Numbered from the stretch's first letter, positions 1 to 6,903 are shown. The stretch: 16,498 nucleotides of DNA from an uncultured Asticcacaulis sp. (GCA_946480125.1 CAMLIY010000042.1:1-16498); one strand, 5' to 3'. Notes: generated by a model from the letters alone, not told the origin. A program made the numbers and translations.

Positions 1-266
1 CCGGTATCGATATCGACCATCAGGGGCAGGTCGCAGACATCGGTGATGCGGCGGATATCGATCAGCACATCATCAAGCGTGTTTATGCCCAGGTCGGGCA
101 TTCCCAGGGAGCCGGCCGCCACGCCGCCACCGCTCAGGTAAATGGCGCGATAGCCGGCGCATTTGGCCAGCAGGGCGTGATTGGCGTTGATCGTGCCTAT
201 GACCTGCAAGGGCTGCTCGGCGGCCAGGGCCGCACGGAATTTCGCGCCCGCGGATGCAATCGTCAT
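1..266 (-). CDS. prpB: Methylisocitrate lyase PrpB, N-terminal 88 codons (runs off the left edge)
   Basis: PrpB splits 2-methylisocitrate into pyruvate and succinate, the last step of the cytoplasmic methylcitrate cycle that disposes of propionyl-CoA. Only the N-terminal part is present. It reads as the family's start of the TIM barrel: [16 protein letters not shown] segment at residues 22-33, [13 protein letters not shown] at 43-55 (Ser45-Gly46-Gly47 of the substrate loop), and the Mg-binding aspartates at Asp58, Asp85 and Asp87, which match the E. coli numbering exactly. The ATG (264-266) has an AGGGA ribosome site about ten bases upstream. The rest of the gene, and probably other prp genes, lie beyond the left edge. 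It follows the TetR gene on the same strand with a 89-base gap holding a palindrome and a candidate promoter. Identification is from conserved motifs; isocitrate lyase itself is less likely because the match to PrpB is nearly residue for residue. Confidence 0.92.
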   Translation of the reverse strand, partial: MTIASAGAKFRAALAAEQPLQVIGTINANHALLAKCAGYRAIYLSGGGVAAGSLGMPDLGINTLDDVLIDIRRITDVCDLPLMVDIDT

Positions 267-292
267 GGCAATGTCCCTGTATCGTTTTGCTG

Positions 293-321
293 ACGGTATC
301 AATTGAAACCATCAAGGTCAA
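293..321 (-). promoter_or_regulatory. Candidate sigma-70 promoter for prpB
   Basis: On the minus strand TTGACC (321-316) is followed after 17 bases by TACCGT (298-293). The -35 is good and the -10 is weak (3 of 6). Transcription would start near 286, giving a 5' leader of about 20 bases before the prpB ATG. A second possibility is TTGACG (359-354), which places the palindrome at 332-347 in its spacer. Assigned by eye only. Confidence 0.3.
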
Positions 322-331
322 GTCACAGGTA

Positions 332-347
332 TTTACGCTCGCGTAAA
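332..347. promoter_or_regulatory. Perfect palindrome upstream of prpB, likely operator
   Basis: TTTACGC, TC, GCGTAAA: seven-base perfect arms with a two-base centre. It lies between the TetR stop and the prpB start. No T-run follows it on the minus strand, so it does not look like a terminator. Its centre is about 53 bases upstream of the predicted prpB transcription start, a position typical of an activator site. Propionate-cycle genes are often controlled by dedicated regulators binding TTTGC/GCAAA-type palindromes, which this resembles; the identity of the binding protein is unknown. Confidence 0.45.
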
Positions 348-355
348 CCTTTGCG

Positions 356-979
356 TCAACTCACAGGGTCTTGAACGCGCAAGTCATTGAGATAGACGCG
401 CAACTGCTTCAGGCCGGATGCCAGCACACGACCATCCTGGGCTGTCTTGGCCAGGGAAATATAGCCCTCATAACTGGCCACGAAGAAGGTGGCGGTCTCA
501 CGGGGATCGATATCTCGCCGGACCTTGCCGTTAATCTGGCCCAGCCGCAGAGCGTCAGTGACGCCACCGATCCAGTTGGTGAAGATTTCCGACAGGCGCA
601 GGCGGAAGCCTTCGTCGAGCGGCGACATTTCCTGCGCCAGATTGTTGAGCGGGCAGCCGCCATTGACCTCGGTTTCGGAGGTGCCGGTATCATCGAGAAT
701 GCCGATCAGAGCGTCAATCGGATCATCGACATCATCAAGCGGGGCCAGCCATTTATCCTGGGTGATGCGGGCGATGATGGTTTCGATCACGGCGTGGCCG
801 AGCGCTTCCTTGCCGGTGAAATGGTGATAGAGCGCGCCCTTGGTGACGCCCGCTTTTGCCAGAATGGCATTCAGGTCGCTGCCGCGAAAACCGGAATGAT
901 AAACCTCCTCGAAGGCGGCATTGAGCAGGCGGTCTCGGGTGTGGCCGGCATTACGGCGAGGGGATGTGTGCGTTTCCAT
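356..979 (-). CDS. TetR/AcrR-family transcriptional repressor
   Basis: A 207-residue DNA-binding protein of the one-domain-plus-ligand-pocket TetR type. Residues 14-60 form the N-terminal three-helix domain, with the helix-turn-helix around 34-54 and the hallmark GVTKGALYHHFTGKEAL at 44-60. The C-terminal half carries a segment GGCPLNNLAQEMS (about residues 107-119), seen in a common TetR subgroup whose ligands are mostly unknown. No Shine-Dalgarno sequence precedes the ATG; instead a candidate promoter ends about seven bases before it, so the mRNA is probably leaderless. An imperfect palindrome overlaps the start codon and the -10, which fits autorepression. It lies between prpB (same strand, downstream) and a divergent YafY-type regulator, so either could be a target. 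Whether it governs propionate metabolism cannot be told from the sequence. Confidence 0.92.
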   Translation of the reverse strand: METHTSPRRNAGHTRDRLLNAAFEEVYHSGFRGSDLNAILAKAGVTKGALYHHFTGKEALGHAVIETIIARITQDKWLAPLDDVDDPIDALIGILDDTGTSETEVNGGCPLNNLAQEMSPLDEGFRLRLSEIFTNWIGGVTDALRLGQINGKVRRDIDPRETATFFVASYEGYISLAKTAQDGRVLASGLKQLRVYLNDLRVQDPVS

Positions 980-996
980 ACCAACCAGTATGTATG
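977..996. promoter_or_regulatory. Candidate TetR autoregulatory operator
   Basis: An imperfect inverted repeat with arms CATAC (977-981) and GTATG (992-996), ten bases between them. It covers the TetR gene's start codon and the candidate -10 hexamer at 992-987. CATAC/GTATG arms are common in AcrR/TetR operators. Binding here would block transcription of the repressor gene directly; the divergent regulator's promoter is about 60 bases away and less obviously affected. Confidence 0.45.
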
Positions 997-1014
997 TAAT
1001 CGAGCAGGTGTCAA
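987..1014 (-). promoter_or_regulatory. Candidate promoter of the TetR gene (leaderless transcript)
   Basis: Minus strand: a perfect -35 TTGACA (1014-1009), a 16-base spacer, and CATACT (992-987, 4 of 6 matches to TATAAT). The expected start point, six to seven bases downstream, is at or next to the ATG at 979, so the message would have essentially no leader. No Shine-Dalgarno sequence lies before the ATG, which agrees. Confidence 0.45.
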
Positions 1015-1049
1015 GTATTCACAATATTTGCGATCTCGCCGGAATTATG

Positions 1050-1078
1050 CTGACAGAATATGGCATCAGGCAGATGAT
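1050..1078 (+). promoter_or_regulatory. Candidate promoter of the YafY/WYL regulator gene
   Basis: CTGACA (1050-1055), 17-base spacer, GATGAT (1073-1078, 4 of 6). Predicted start near 1085, leaving a leader of about 48 bases to the ATG at 1133. The gap between the divergent regulators (980-1132) shows no other gene. Confidence 0.35.
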
Positions 1079-1132
1079 AGGTGTCTCTTAGTATCGCGTA
1101 CCTGAGAAACCACCTTATCCGAGGACGCTCCC

Positions 1133-1879
1133 ATGTCGCGTGCCACCCGTCTGCTTGATCTGCTTCAATTGCTGCGCCGCCATCGTTATCCCGTCTCGGG
1201 GGCGGAATTGGCGCGCGAACTTGATATCTCCTTACGCACCCTTTACCGCGATATCGGCGCGCTTCAGGCGCAGGGCGCGCATATCGAAGGCGAGCCGGGC
1301 GTCGGCTATGTGCTGCGGCCGGGCTATATGCTGCCGCCTTTGATGCTGTCACAGGAAGAACTGGAAGCGCTGGTCTTGGGTGTGCGCTGGGTGGCCGATC
1401 GCGGCGATGCCCGGCTGGGGGCGGCGGCACAGAATGCCCTGACCAAGATTGTCGCCGTCCTGCCGAAAGATCTGGCCGATGAAATCGATACCTCCGGCCT
1501 GCTGGTGGTGCCGAGCTGGTCGACGCCGCCGAGCCGGATCGATCTCGGCGATATCCGCGCCTCGATCCGCAGCGAATGCCGCGTCGAGGTGCGCTATACC
1601 GACCTCAAGGAGGTGACGACCGACCGCGTGGTCTGGCCGATCGCGCTTGGTTTCTTCGAGCATATCCGCATGGTGGTGGTGTGGTGCGAAATGCGCCAGG
1701 CGTTCCGGCATCTGCGGGCAGACCGAATTGTCTCATGGACTCCGCTGGAAAGCCGTTATCCCAAGCGTCGAGCGGTTTTGCTCAAGGCGTGGAAGACGGA
1801 GCGCGACGAGGAACACGCGCAGTATGAAGCCACGGTCGCGGCCAAGGCGGCTGGGCCGGTTTCAGCGACGGTGCAGTAA
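1133..1879 (+). CDS. YafY-type HTH/WYL-domain transcriptional regulator
   Basis: A 248-residue cytoplasmic regulator. Residues 1-60 are a DeoR/HTH_11-type winged helix (ATRLLDLLQLLRR..., ELDISLRTLYRDIGALQAQG), followed by the typical link PGVGYVLRPGYMLPPLML at about 55-72 and a C-terminal WYL-like domain whose core is VWPIALGFFEHIRMVVVWCE, then FRHLRADRI. WYL domains are thought to sense a small ligand or nucleotide; for YafY proteins the ligand is generally not known. The start is set by GAGG eight bases before the ATG. It is transcribed away from the TetR gene and ends at a strong hairpin terminator, so it is a single-gene unit. The C-terminal 20 residues are Ala/Val-rich and probably disordered. 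Proteins of this type often regulate a neighbour; here no obvious target is adjacent on the same strand. Confidence 0.9.
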   Translation: MSRATRLLDLLQLLRRHRYPVSGAELARELDISLRTLYRDIGALQAQGAHIEGEPGVGYVLRPGYMLPPLMLSQEELEALVLGVRWVADRGDARLGAAAQNALTKIVAVLPKDLADEIDTSGLLVVPSWSTPPSRIDLGDIRASIRSECRVEVRYTDLKEVTTDRVVWPIALGFFEHIRMVVVWCEMRQAFRHLRADRIVSWTPLESRYPKRRAVLLKAWKTERDEEHAQYEATVAAKAAGPVSATVQ

Positions 1880-1883
1880 TTCT

Positions 1884-1915
1884 TCTCCTCCCTATCGCTT
1901 GCGATGGGGAGGAGA
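1884..1915. terminator. Bidirectional intrinsic terminator between convergent genes
   Basis: CTCCTCCCTATCGC (1885-1898), TT, GCGATGGGGAGGAG (1901-1914) form a 14-pair stem with one T-G wobble, extended by an A-T pair. On the plus strand it is followed by a T-rich run (1916-1925), and on the minus strand by an interrupted T-run (AGAAGAATTA). It lies 5 bases after the YafY-type gene's stop and 7 bases beyond the ester hydrolase stop, so it serves both. Confidence 0.8.
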
Positions 1916-1921
1916 TTTCTT

Positions 1922-3862
1922 TTATTCCTTCACAATCGGCAGCCAGACCGCCGAGGCGGTATCCGCGCCGCGATAGACGCTTTCCGTCGCCGCCTTGTAG
2001 TCCGAAGCCTTGGCGTTGAAGATATTATCGACAAAGGTCTGCGGGTTGCGGTCATAGAGCGGGAACAGGGACGACTGCACCTGAATCATCATCTTGTGTC
2101 CCGGCAGGAAGACATGGTCGATGTTGGGCAGGGCAAACTTGTATTCCTCGACCTGGCCGGGTGTCAGGGCCTGCGGCTTGTCGAAACCATGGACATAGCG
2201 GCCGCGGAAGATTTCGATGCCCATGGGCAGCTCGAAACCGGCCATGGACGGCTTGGAGCCTTGCGAAGCCTCTTCCGGCGATTCATTGGGGTAGACGTCG
2301 ATGATCTTGACCACCCAGTCGCTGTCCGTGCCGGAAGTGGCGGCGAAGAGATCGACCTCCGGCGCGCCCATGACATGGACGGCCTTTTCCAACGGCGCGC
2401 TGGTATAGGAGAGTACATCCGGACGGTCAGAAACGAAGCGCTGGTCATGAACCAGCCACGGCTTCCACTGGGCTGCGTCCGCCATATTGATCGGGCGCGG
2501 AATGAACGGCACCGGCTTTGACGGATCGGAGACATAATCATCATGCGCGGCCGCTGACGGCTTGTCGAAGCTGGCCGTGGCGTTGTCGCCGATATAGAGC
2601 GGGGTCATAGTGCCCATCGGCCACTTGGGCGATTCATCCCAGTGGTTGACGCCGGTGGCATAGGTCAGGACCGGCGGGGTATGCGGATCGGGGGCGCCCT
2701 TCAGGTAGTGGTCGAAGAAGGGCTTCATGTATTTGACGCGGAATTCCTGCGCCGTGTCGCCGGTGAAGGTGAGGGCGCCCAGGTCATAGCCATAATGGTT
2801 GACGCCGGAATGGCGCCACGGCCCGATGACCAGCGATACCATGTCGTTATGGGTGTCCTTGGGTTCGATGGCCTTGTAGACGGCTGGCGCACCATAGCTG
2901 TCTTCCTGATCCCACTGGCCGACGACGAGCATGGTCGGCACCTTCAGCGGGGCGGCGGCCATCCATTTGTCGACCGCCTGGCCGGACCAGAAGGTCGTAT
3001 AGGCCGGATTTTCCATCAGCTTGCGAACGAACGGCACCTGGTCGATGCCCCATTTGCGGGCGTAATCACCAACCGAGCCGGCCTCAAGATAGCGGTTATA
3101 GTCATCGCCCACGCCGCCGGGAATGGCGGCGCCGGCCTCGGCCTTGCCAGTACTTTGCTCCAGCGCATAGTCGAAGCCACTGACACGGAAGGCGCCGTTA
3201 TGGAACCAGTCGTCACCCATCCAGCCATCGACCATCGGGCTTTGCGGCACAGCGGCCTTGAGCGCCGGATGCGGATTGATCTCGGCCATCAGCGAGGTGA
3301 AGCCGAGATAGGACGAGCCGACAATGCCGACCTTGCCGTTGGATTCCGGGATATTTTTCGACAGCCAGTCGATGGTGTCATAGGCGTCGGTCGATTCATC
3401 GATCTTGGTGTCATTGAGCGGCCCGGCCAGCGGGCGGTTCATGATGAAGGTGCCCTCGGAATTGTGGATGCCGCGGATATCCTGAGTGACGATGATATAG
3501 CTGTCATCGACGAATTCATTATACATCGCCGGCAGCACTTCCTTGATCGTCTGGCTGGCGCTGCGGGCCATGGTGCTCTTGGCATCATAGGGCGTGCGCG
3601 ACAAAAGGATCGGGCCGTCCTTGGTGCCCTTTTTGAAGACGATGACGGTGTAGAGCTTGGTGCCGTCGCGCATCGGCACCATGACGACGCGACGGACGAA
3701 GTCGGCATCCGGGCGGACCTTGTCATAATCCGGCGCAATATCCGGCGTCATGGGAGTGACGGGGGCATTGACCGCAGGGGCCGTGGGCTTCGACTTGGCC
3801 ATGACGGGCGTGGCGGCGAGGGCCAGCAGAGCGGCGGCGCAGGTGAGGGTGCGGAAGGTCAT
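1922..3862 (-). CDS. Exported alpha-amino-acid ester hydrolase (CocE/NonD, peptidase S15-like)
   Basis: A 646-residue secreted or periplasmic serine hydrolase of the alpha-amino-acid ester hydrolase group (EC 3.1.1.43 family), which hydrolyses or transfers the acyl part of alpha-amino acid esters and amides, including beta-lactams with an amino side chain. Signal peptide: residues 1-22, ending PVMA. Catalytic triad by alignment with the Xanthomonas enzyme: Ser184 in GSSYLG, Asp318 in GQWDQED, His351 in GPWRHS. The acidic cluster that recognises the substrate amino group is complete: Asp218 (in WMGDDWF), Glu320 and Asp321. Tyr185 supplies the oxyanion hole. Spacing of these residues and the length (about 637 in Xanthomonas) agree with the family; a C-terminal jelly-roll follows (GAPEVDLFAATSGTDSDWVVKIIDVYP). 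Start: AAGGA inside the end of the upstream gene, seven bases before the ATG. It is the second gene of an operon with the S10 peptidase. Physiological substrate unknown; peptide or amino-ester scavenging fits its partner. Confidence 0.92.
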   Translation of the reverse strand: MTFRTLTCAAALLALAATPVMAKSKPTAPAVNAPVTPMTPDIAPDYDKVRPDADFVRRVVMVPMRDGTKLYTVIVFKKGTKDGPILLSRTPYDAKSTMARSASQTIKEVLPAMYNEFVDDSYIIVTQDIRGIHNSEGTFIMNRPLAGPLNDTKIDESTDAYDTIDWLSKNIPESNGKVGIVGSSYLGFTSLMAEINPHPALKAAVPQSPMVDGWMGDDWFHNGAFRVSGFDYALEQSTGKAEAGAAIPGGVGDDYNRYLEAGSVGDYARKWGIDQVPFVRKLMENPAYTTFWSGQAVDKWMAAAPLKVPTMLVVGQWDQEDSYGAPAVYKAIEPKDTHNDMVSLVIGPWRHSGVNHYGYDLGALTFTGDTAQEFRVKYMKPFFDHYLKGAPDPHTPPVLTYATGVNHWDESPKWPMGTMTPLYIGDNATASFDKPSAAAHDDYVSDPSKPVPFIPRPINMADAAQWKPWLVHDQRFVSDRPDVLSYTSAPLEKAVHVMGAPEVDLFAATSGTDSDWVVKIIDVYPNESPEEASQGSKPSMAGFELPMGIEIFRGRYVHGFDKPQALTPGQVEEYKFALPNIDHVFLPGHKMMIQVQSSLFPLYDRNPQTFVDNIFNAKASDYKAATESVYRGADTASAVWLPIVKE

Positions 3863-3865
3863 GAC

Positions 3866-5428
3866 TTAATCCTTGCTGTAAAGGGCGCGGGCATCGGCCT
3901 TGAAGGCGGTGCCGCTGCCGGCGCGGCTGTAGAACATATGGCCACCGGGATAGACGGAGAGCTTGACCTGCTTGGTGCCGCCAAAGGTCGGCAACTGATC
4001 AACGACCAGGCGCGAGGTGAAGAAGGGACAGGACAGGTCGTTATAGCCGTGGGCGATCAGCACCTTCATCTTCGGATCGTTGGCGATGGCCTGGCGCAGA
4101 TCACTGACCGGCTTGTCTTCATTCGGGTATTGCTGCCAGTTTTCGCCGACAACCGGCGAGAGCGCCTCATAGTGGGCGTCGGTCTTCCAGCCGACTTCGC
4201 GGGTGACGAAATCGACCATGGCGCTGGTGGTGGGCGCCAGCAGGGCGTTCAGGATCGGGTCGCCGGATTTCTGGCTGGGCGCTTCGGGGAAGGGATCATA
4301 GGCGGTGACATTGGAATCGTACCAACTGCCGATCTTGCGTTCATTGCGGTGGCTTTCGCGCACGAAGGTGGTGCTGTCGACGCGGCCATCCATGCGGGCC
4401 ACCAGGGCCGGATCGAGGCCGGTATATTCCGATACCTTGGCCACCATGCGGCTGACCGCCTGCGGATCGGAGCGGCCGGCCAGGAAGTCAGTGACGAATT
4501 GCGTGCGGTCATATTGCTCGACTTCGGCCATGGCGGCGGGGGTCAGCTTGCCCTGCTTCTCCAGATTGGCGGCGGCCATCGAAGGCAGGTTGATCATCCA
4601 CGGCAGGGGCGACAGCGCCGTTTCCGAGCCGACGGCGGCCGGATCGAGATAGGGCGACACCATAATCAGACCGGAAACGCCGACCCCCATGCGGGTTTGC
4701 AGGGCATTGGCGATACGCGGGGCGCGGTAACCGCCATAGCTTTCGCCCATGACGTATTTAGGTGACCGCAGGCGGCCGTTCTTGACCAGCCAGTCATAAA
4801 CGACGCGCGACAGATACTGGATATCGGCCTCGGTTGACCAGAAATCCTTTTTGGTCTGGTCGTCATCCTCCAGTGAACGCGAATAGCCGGTGCCGACCGG
4901 ATCGATGAAGACGAGGTCGGTCATATCGAGCCAGCTATTGGGATTGTCGGTGGTGATGCTGGAATCGGAGGGCGAGTCGCCCTCATCGCCGAACTGGACG
5001 CGCTTGGGGCCAACGGCGCCCATATTGAGATAGACCGAAGACGCGCCGGGCCCACCATTGAAAGCAAAAGTCACCGGGCGATTGGGATCCTTGCCTGGCA
5101 CAATATAGGCGGTAAAGACGACATCGGCGATCTTTTTGCCCTTGGCGTCGCGTACCGCGATGCTCCCGACCGTCGCATCGTAGTTCAGCGCCTTGCCGTC
5201 AAGCTGGATCGACTGGTGGATCGTCTTGTCTTCCGGCAGGGGCGGCAAGGTGTCCTCAAGTTTGCCGGCTGTTTTCTCGGTGTCAGTCTTAGGCTTGGCG
5301 TCATCAGCGGCAATGGCGGCGCCGGCCAGACATAGACAAGCCCCGAATACGGTGATGCTGGTCAGCAAGGTGCGTGCAGAGGCAGAAGAATGAAGGATCA
5401 CGTGAGGGGCCTGCTTTGAGATAATCAT
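3866..5428 (-). CDS. Exported serine carboxypeptidase, peptidase family S10
   Basis: A 520-residue alpha/beta-hydrolase that should release C-terminal residues from peptides in the periplasm or outside the cell. Counting from the ATG at 5428: signal peptide about 1-40 (hydrophobic LLTSITVFGACLCLAGAAIA, cut before ADD); oxyanion loop FNGGPGASS around 123-131; nucleophile elbow GESYGGY with Ser230; Asp464 in GYNDLSCP; His497 in PGGHMFY. This order and the family length fit S10. The frame is open ten codons further to a TTG at 5458, but that would put an odd sequence before the signal peptide; ATG is preferred although its ribosome site (GGGTT) is weak. Its stop codon lies 3 bases before the ester hydrolase ATG, so translation is likely coupled. 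The pair suggests stepwise breakdown of peptides or amino-acid conjugates. Confidence 0.9.
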   Translation of the reverse strand: MIISKQAPHVILHSSASARTLLTSITVFGACLCLAGAAIAADDAKPKTDTEKTAGKLEDTLPPLPEDKTIHQSIQLDGKALNYDATVGSIAVRDAKGKKIADVVFTAYIVPGKDPNRPVTFAFNGGPGASSVYLNMGAVGPKRVQFGDEGDSPSDSSITTDNPNSWLDMTDLVFIDPVGTGYSRSLEDDDQTKKDFWSTEADIQYLSRVVYDWLVKNGRLRSPKYVMGESYGGYRAPRIANALQTRMGVGVSGLIMVSPYLDPAAVGSETALSPLPWMINLPSMAAANLEKQGKLTPAAMAEVEQYDRTQFVTDFLAGRSDPQAVSRMVAKVSEYTGLDPALVARMDGRVDSTTFVRESHRNERKIGSWYDSNVTAYDPFPEAPSQKSGDPILNALLAPTTSAMVDFVTREVGWKTDAHYEALSPVVGENWQQYPNEDKPVSDLRQAIANDPKMKVLIAHGYNDLSCPFFTSRLVVDQLPTFGGTKQVKLSVYPGGHMFYSRAGSGTAFKADARALYSKD

Positions 5429-5779
5429 TACGAACCCATAACAAAACACACTTGACAATTTGATACAATATACGCCGGTTTCATTTGCATCGAGGTGGGC
5501 GTGATGAGGGGTGTCGGGTTCACAATTGTGTTATGTCCGCATTGTGTCAATTTTAAATACATGAATTGTTGTTCATAATTTTAAATATAAATTATAGTGT
5601 TTAGTTTTTAATGATAAGAGATTAATTTTATAAAACTTACCATTAAAGTTTTAAAATTCGTAATTCAGTTTACAGTCATTTTTTATATTCTGAATAACAT
5701 CTTTGAGAGCTATCTTGATGTTTGTTGCTCATTTGCTTTATGCTGTGATTTGAGGGGGCTGTTGTCACAGGAGGAGTAT
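5429..5779. other. Gene-free AT-rich intergenic island between divergent genes
   Basis: No coding region is supported here. The core 5541-5700 has 28 G or C in 160 bases by hand count (about 17.5 %), against roughly 60 % in the flanking genes. It contains a direct repeat AATTTTAAATA (5549-5559 and 5577-5587, 28 bases apart), a perfect CACAATTGTG palindrome (5521-5530), and near-palindromic TTG-N3-CAA sites at 5460-5468 (TTGATACAA) and 5542-5550 (TTGTGTCAA). The promoters of the S10/ester hydrolase operon and of the first DUF3617-like gene must lie here. Such islands are typical binding regions for nucleoid proteins that prefer AT-rich DNA. Confidence 0.85.
5715..5744 (+). promoter_or_regulatory. 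Candidate promoter of the first DUF3617-like gene
   Basis: TTGATG (5715-5720, 5 of 6), 18-base spacer, TATGCT (5739-5744, 4 of 6). Predicted start near 5751 gives a leader of about 29 bases that contains the strong AGGAGG ribosome site at 5769-5774. Found by eye in AT-rich DNA, where chance matches are common. Confidence 0.35.
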
Positions 5780-6187
5780 ATGACATTGCGAAAGATACAT
5801 TTTTTGAGCGCCGGTGTGGCGCTGTTTGCCGCCATGACCGCCAGCCAGTCCATGGCTTATGAAAGAGGGCGGTTATGGGAACTGGAAGTTCAAAGCCAGG
5901 CGGGTGCCAATGCGGCGGAAACAAACACCACCTGGATGTGCATGTCCGATAAAAGCTGGCTTAGCCCTCCCAAAAATTTGACGGGTGCCAAGTGCAGCGA
6001 ACCTGAATTTACCCGCCAAGGCGACGTTGTGACGTGGAAATCCCAATGCGATGTGGCCCAGGGTGCCGGTCAGTGGACTTTTTCTCATGGCGGCAAGGCG
6101 ATTGAAGGGCAAAGCAAGGTCCGGACTCCTGAGGGTGAAATCATTACCGGTGTGGAAGGTAAGGTCGTCGATAGCTGTTCAACCTGA
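5780..6187 (+). CDS. Small exported DUF3617-like protein, paralogue 1
   Basis: A 135-residue secreted or periplasmic protein of unknown function. Signal peptide about 1-26 (FLSAGVALFAAMTASQSMA), then one domain beginning RLWELEV. It has four cysteines, Cys54, Cys72, Cys90 and Cys133, probably two disulfides. The pattern W-E near the start, M/L-C after about 20 residues, C-x-x-x-x-F-x-x-x-G-x-V-x-W-x-x-x-C in the middle and a final C is that of DUF3617 proteins. It aligns without a gap to the next gene's product, with exactly the same cysteine spacing (18, 18, 43). Start: AGGAGG five bases before the ATG; upstream in-frame codons begin at a TTG and are rejected. Its base composition is less G+C-rich than the neighbours. 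Preceded by the AT-rich island and followed by a 182-base gap, so probably its own transcript. No known partner. Confidence 0.85.
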   Translation: MTLRKIHFLSAGVALFAAMTASQSMAYERGRLWELEVQSQAGANAAETNTTWMCMSDKSWLSPPKNLTGAKCSEPEFTRQGDVVTWKSQCDVAQGAGQWTFSHGGKAIEGQSKVRTPEGEIITGVEGKVVDSCST

Positions 6188-6292
6188 AAAATACTTGCAA
6201 ATTTTGCATAAGCCATTTGCGGTTTTAATGTTTCGTAACAATGGTTTTTTTATAAAAATATGATAAATGTCATAAGGTTGACGTTTTTTTGA

Positions 6293-6321
6293 TTGGCCTG
6301 ACGATGTTGCGCGGCTAGTAT
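6293..6321 (+). promoter_or_regulatory. Candidate promoter of the second DUF3617-like gene
   Basis: TTGGCC (6293-6298, 4 of 6), 17-base spacer, TAGTAT (6316-6321, 4 of 6), predicted start near 6328, about 41 bases before the ATG at 6370. The whole gap 6188-6369 is AT-rich with T-runs at 6245-6251 and 6284-6290; a GCAAATTTTGC inverted repeat at about 6197-6207 follows the previous stop codon but is too short to be a confident terminator. Confidence 0.3.
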
Positions 6322-6369
6322 TTAAGAGGGTGGAGCTTCGGGGTTTTTGCTGTGACAGGAGCCTTGTCT

Positions 6370-6864
6370 ATGAGTCCCACCATTGCCTTGACCTTTACAG
6401 CCGCCGCAGGCTTTCTTTTCGGTGTCGTTTCTCCCGCCGTGATGGATCAGGTGGTGCCTGATCCGAAGCCGACGCCCGCAACTTCCGCTGTGGCCGATAG
6501 CGCGCCGGATGTCAGCGAGGCGCCGGTTTTGCCGGGGCCCGATTCAATGTGGGAAATCAGCACGGTTACAACCATCGCCGGCCAGGCGCCGGCAACGACG
6601 ACAGCCAGCCTGTGCGCCAGCCCAGAAGACCTGAAAGCGCCGCCGGCCGCCGTCACCGGTCCGCAATGCGAGGGGCAGAAATTCACGCAGGCCGGTAAAG
6701 TGGTCTCATGGACGACTGATTGTGCTGCCGTGAAGAGCACGGGCTCATTGACAGTCGCGGACGATAGCCAGTCCTTCGGTGGTGATATCACGGCCTCGAC
6801 AGCAGGTCATGACACCACTCTTCATGTGACGGGCAAGGTGACCGGCACCTGTACCAAATCATGA
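6370..6864 (+). CDS. Small exported or membrane-anchored DUF3617-like protein, paralogue 2
   Basis: A 164-residue protein of unknown function. Residues 4-24 are hydrophobic with almost no positive charge before them, so this is either a weak signal peptide or an N-terminal anchor. A Pro/Ala/Ser-rich linker (29-56) leads to a DUF3617-like domain from MWEIS at 60. Cysteines are at 82, 100, 118 and 161; the intervals 18, 18 and 43, and the 21 residues from the first Trp to the first Cys, are identical to those of the preceding paralogue. Shared motifs include C-x-x-x-x-F-T-x-x-G-x-V-V-x-W. Start: CAGGAG (6355-6360) nine bases before the ATG; a GTG six codons upstream lies in that ribosome site and is rejected. 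The two genes look like a tandem duplication with divergence. The next gene, ung, starts 39 bases later and could be read through. Confidence 0.85.
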   Translation: MSPTIALTFTAAAGFLFGVVSPAVMDQVVPDPKPTPATSAVADSAPDVSEAPVLPGPDSMWEISTVTTIAGQAPATTTASLCASPEDLKAPPAAVTGPQCEGQKFTQAGKVVSWTTDCAAVKSTGSLTVADDSQSFGGDITASTAGHDTTLHVTGKVTGTCTKS

Positions 6865-6903
6865 CCGCTTGACTTAAAAGTGGAGTCGGGGCGGGATGCC
6901 GGC

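Noticed and set aside
371..1105. A 244-codon plus-strand frame over the TetR gene
   Set aside because: The minus-strand frame encodes a clear TetR helix-turn-helix; the plus frame has no recognisable domain and runs through the divergent promoter.
2642..4765. A 707-codon open frame on the plus strand, antisense to the two hydrolase genes
   Set aside because: It crosses the junction of two genes with full catalytic motifs on the minus strand. Its translation is rich in Gly, Asp, Ile, Arg and His without any domain, as expected from the complement of high-G+C codons.
5541..5700. A replication or phage attachment site in the AT-rich island
   Set aside because: I see no DnaA-box cluster, iteron array, tRNA gene or integrase, so low G+C alone does not support either.
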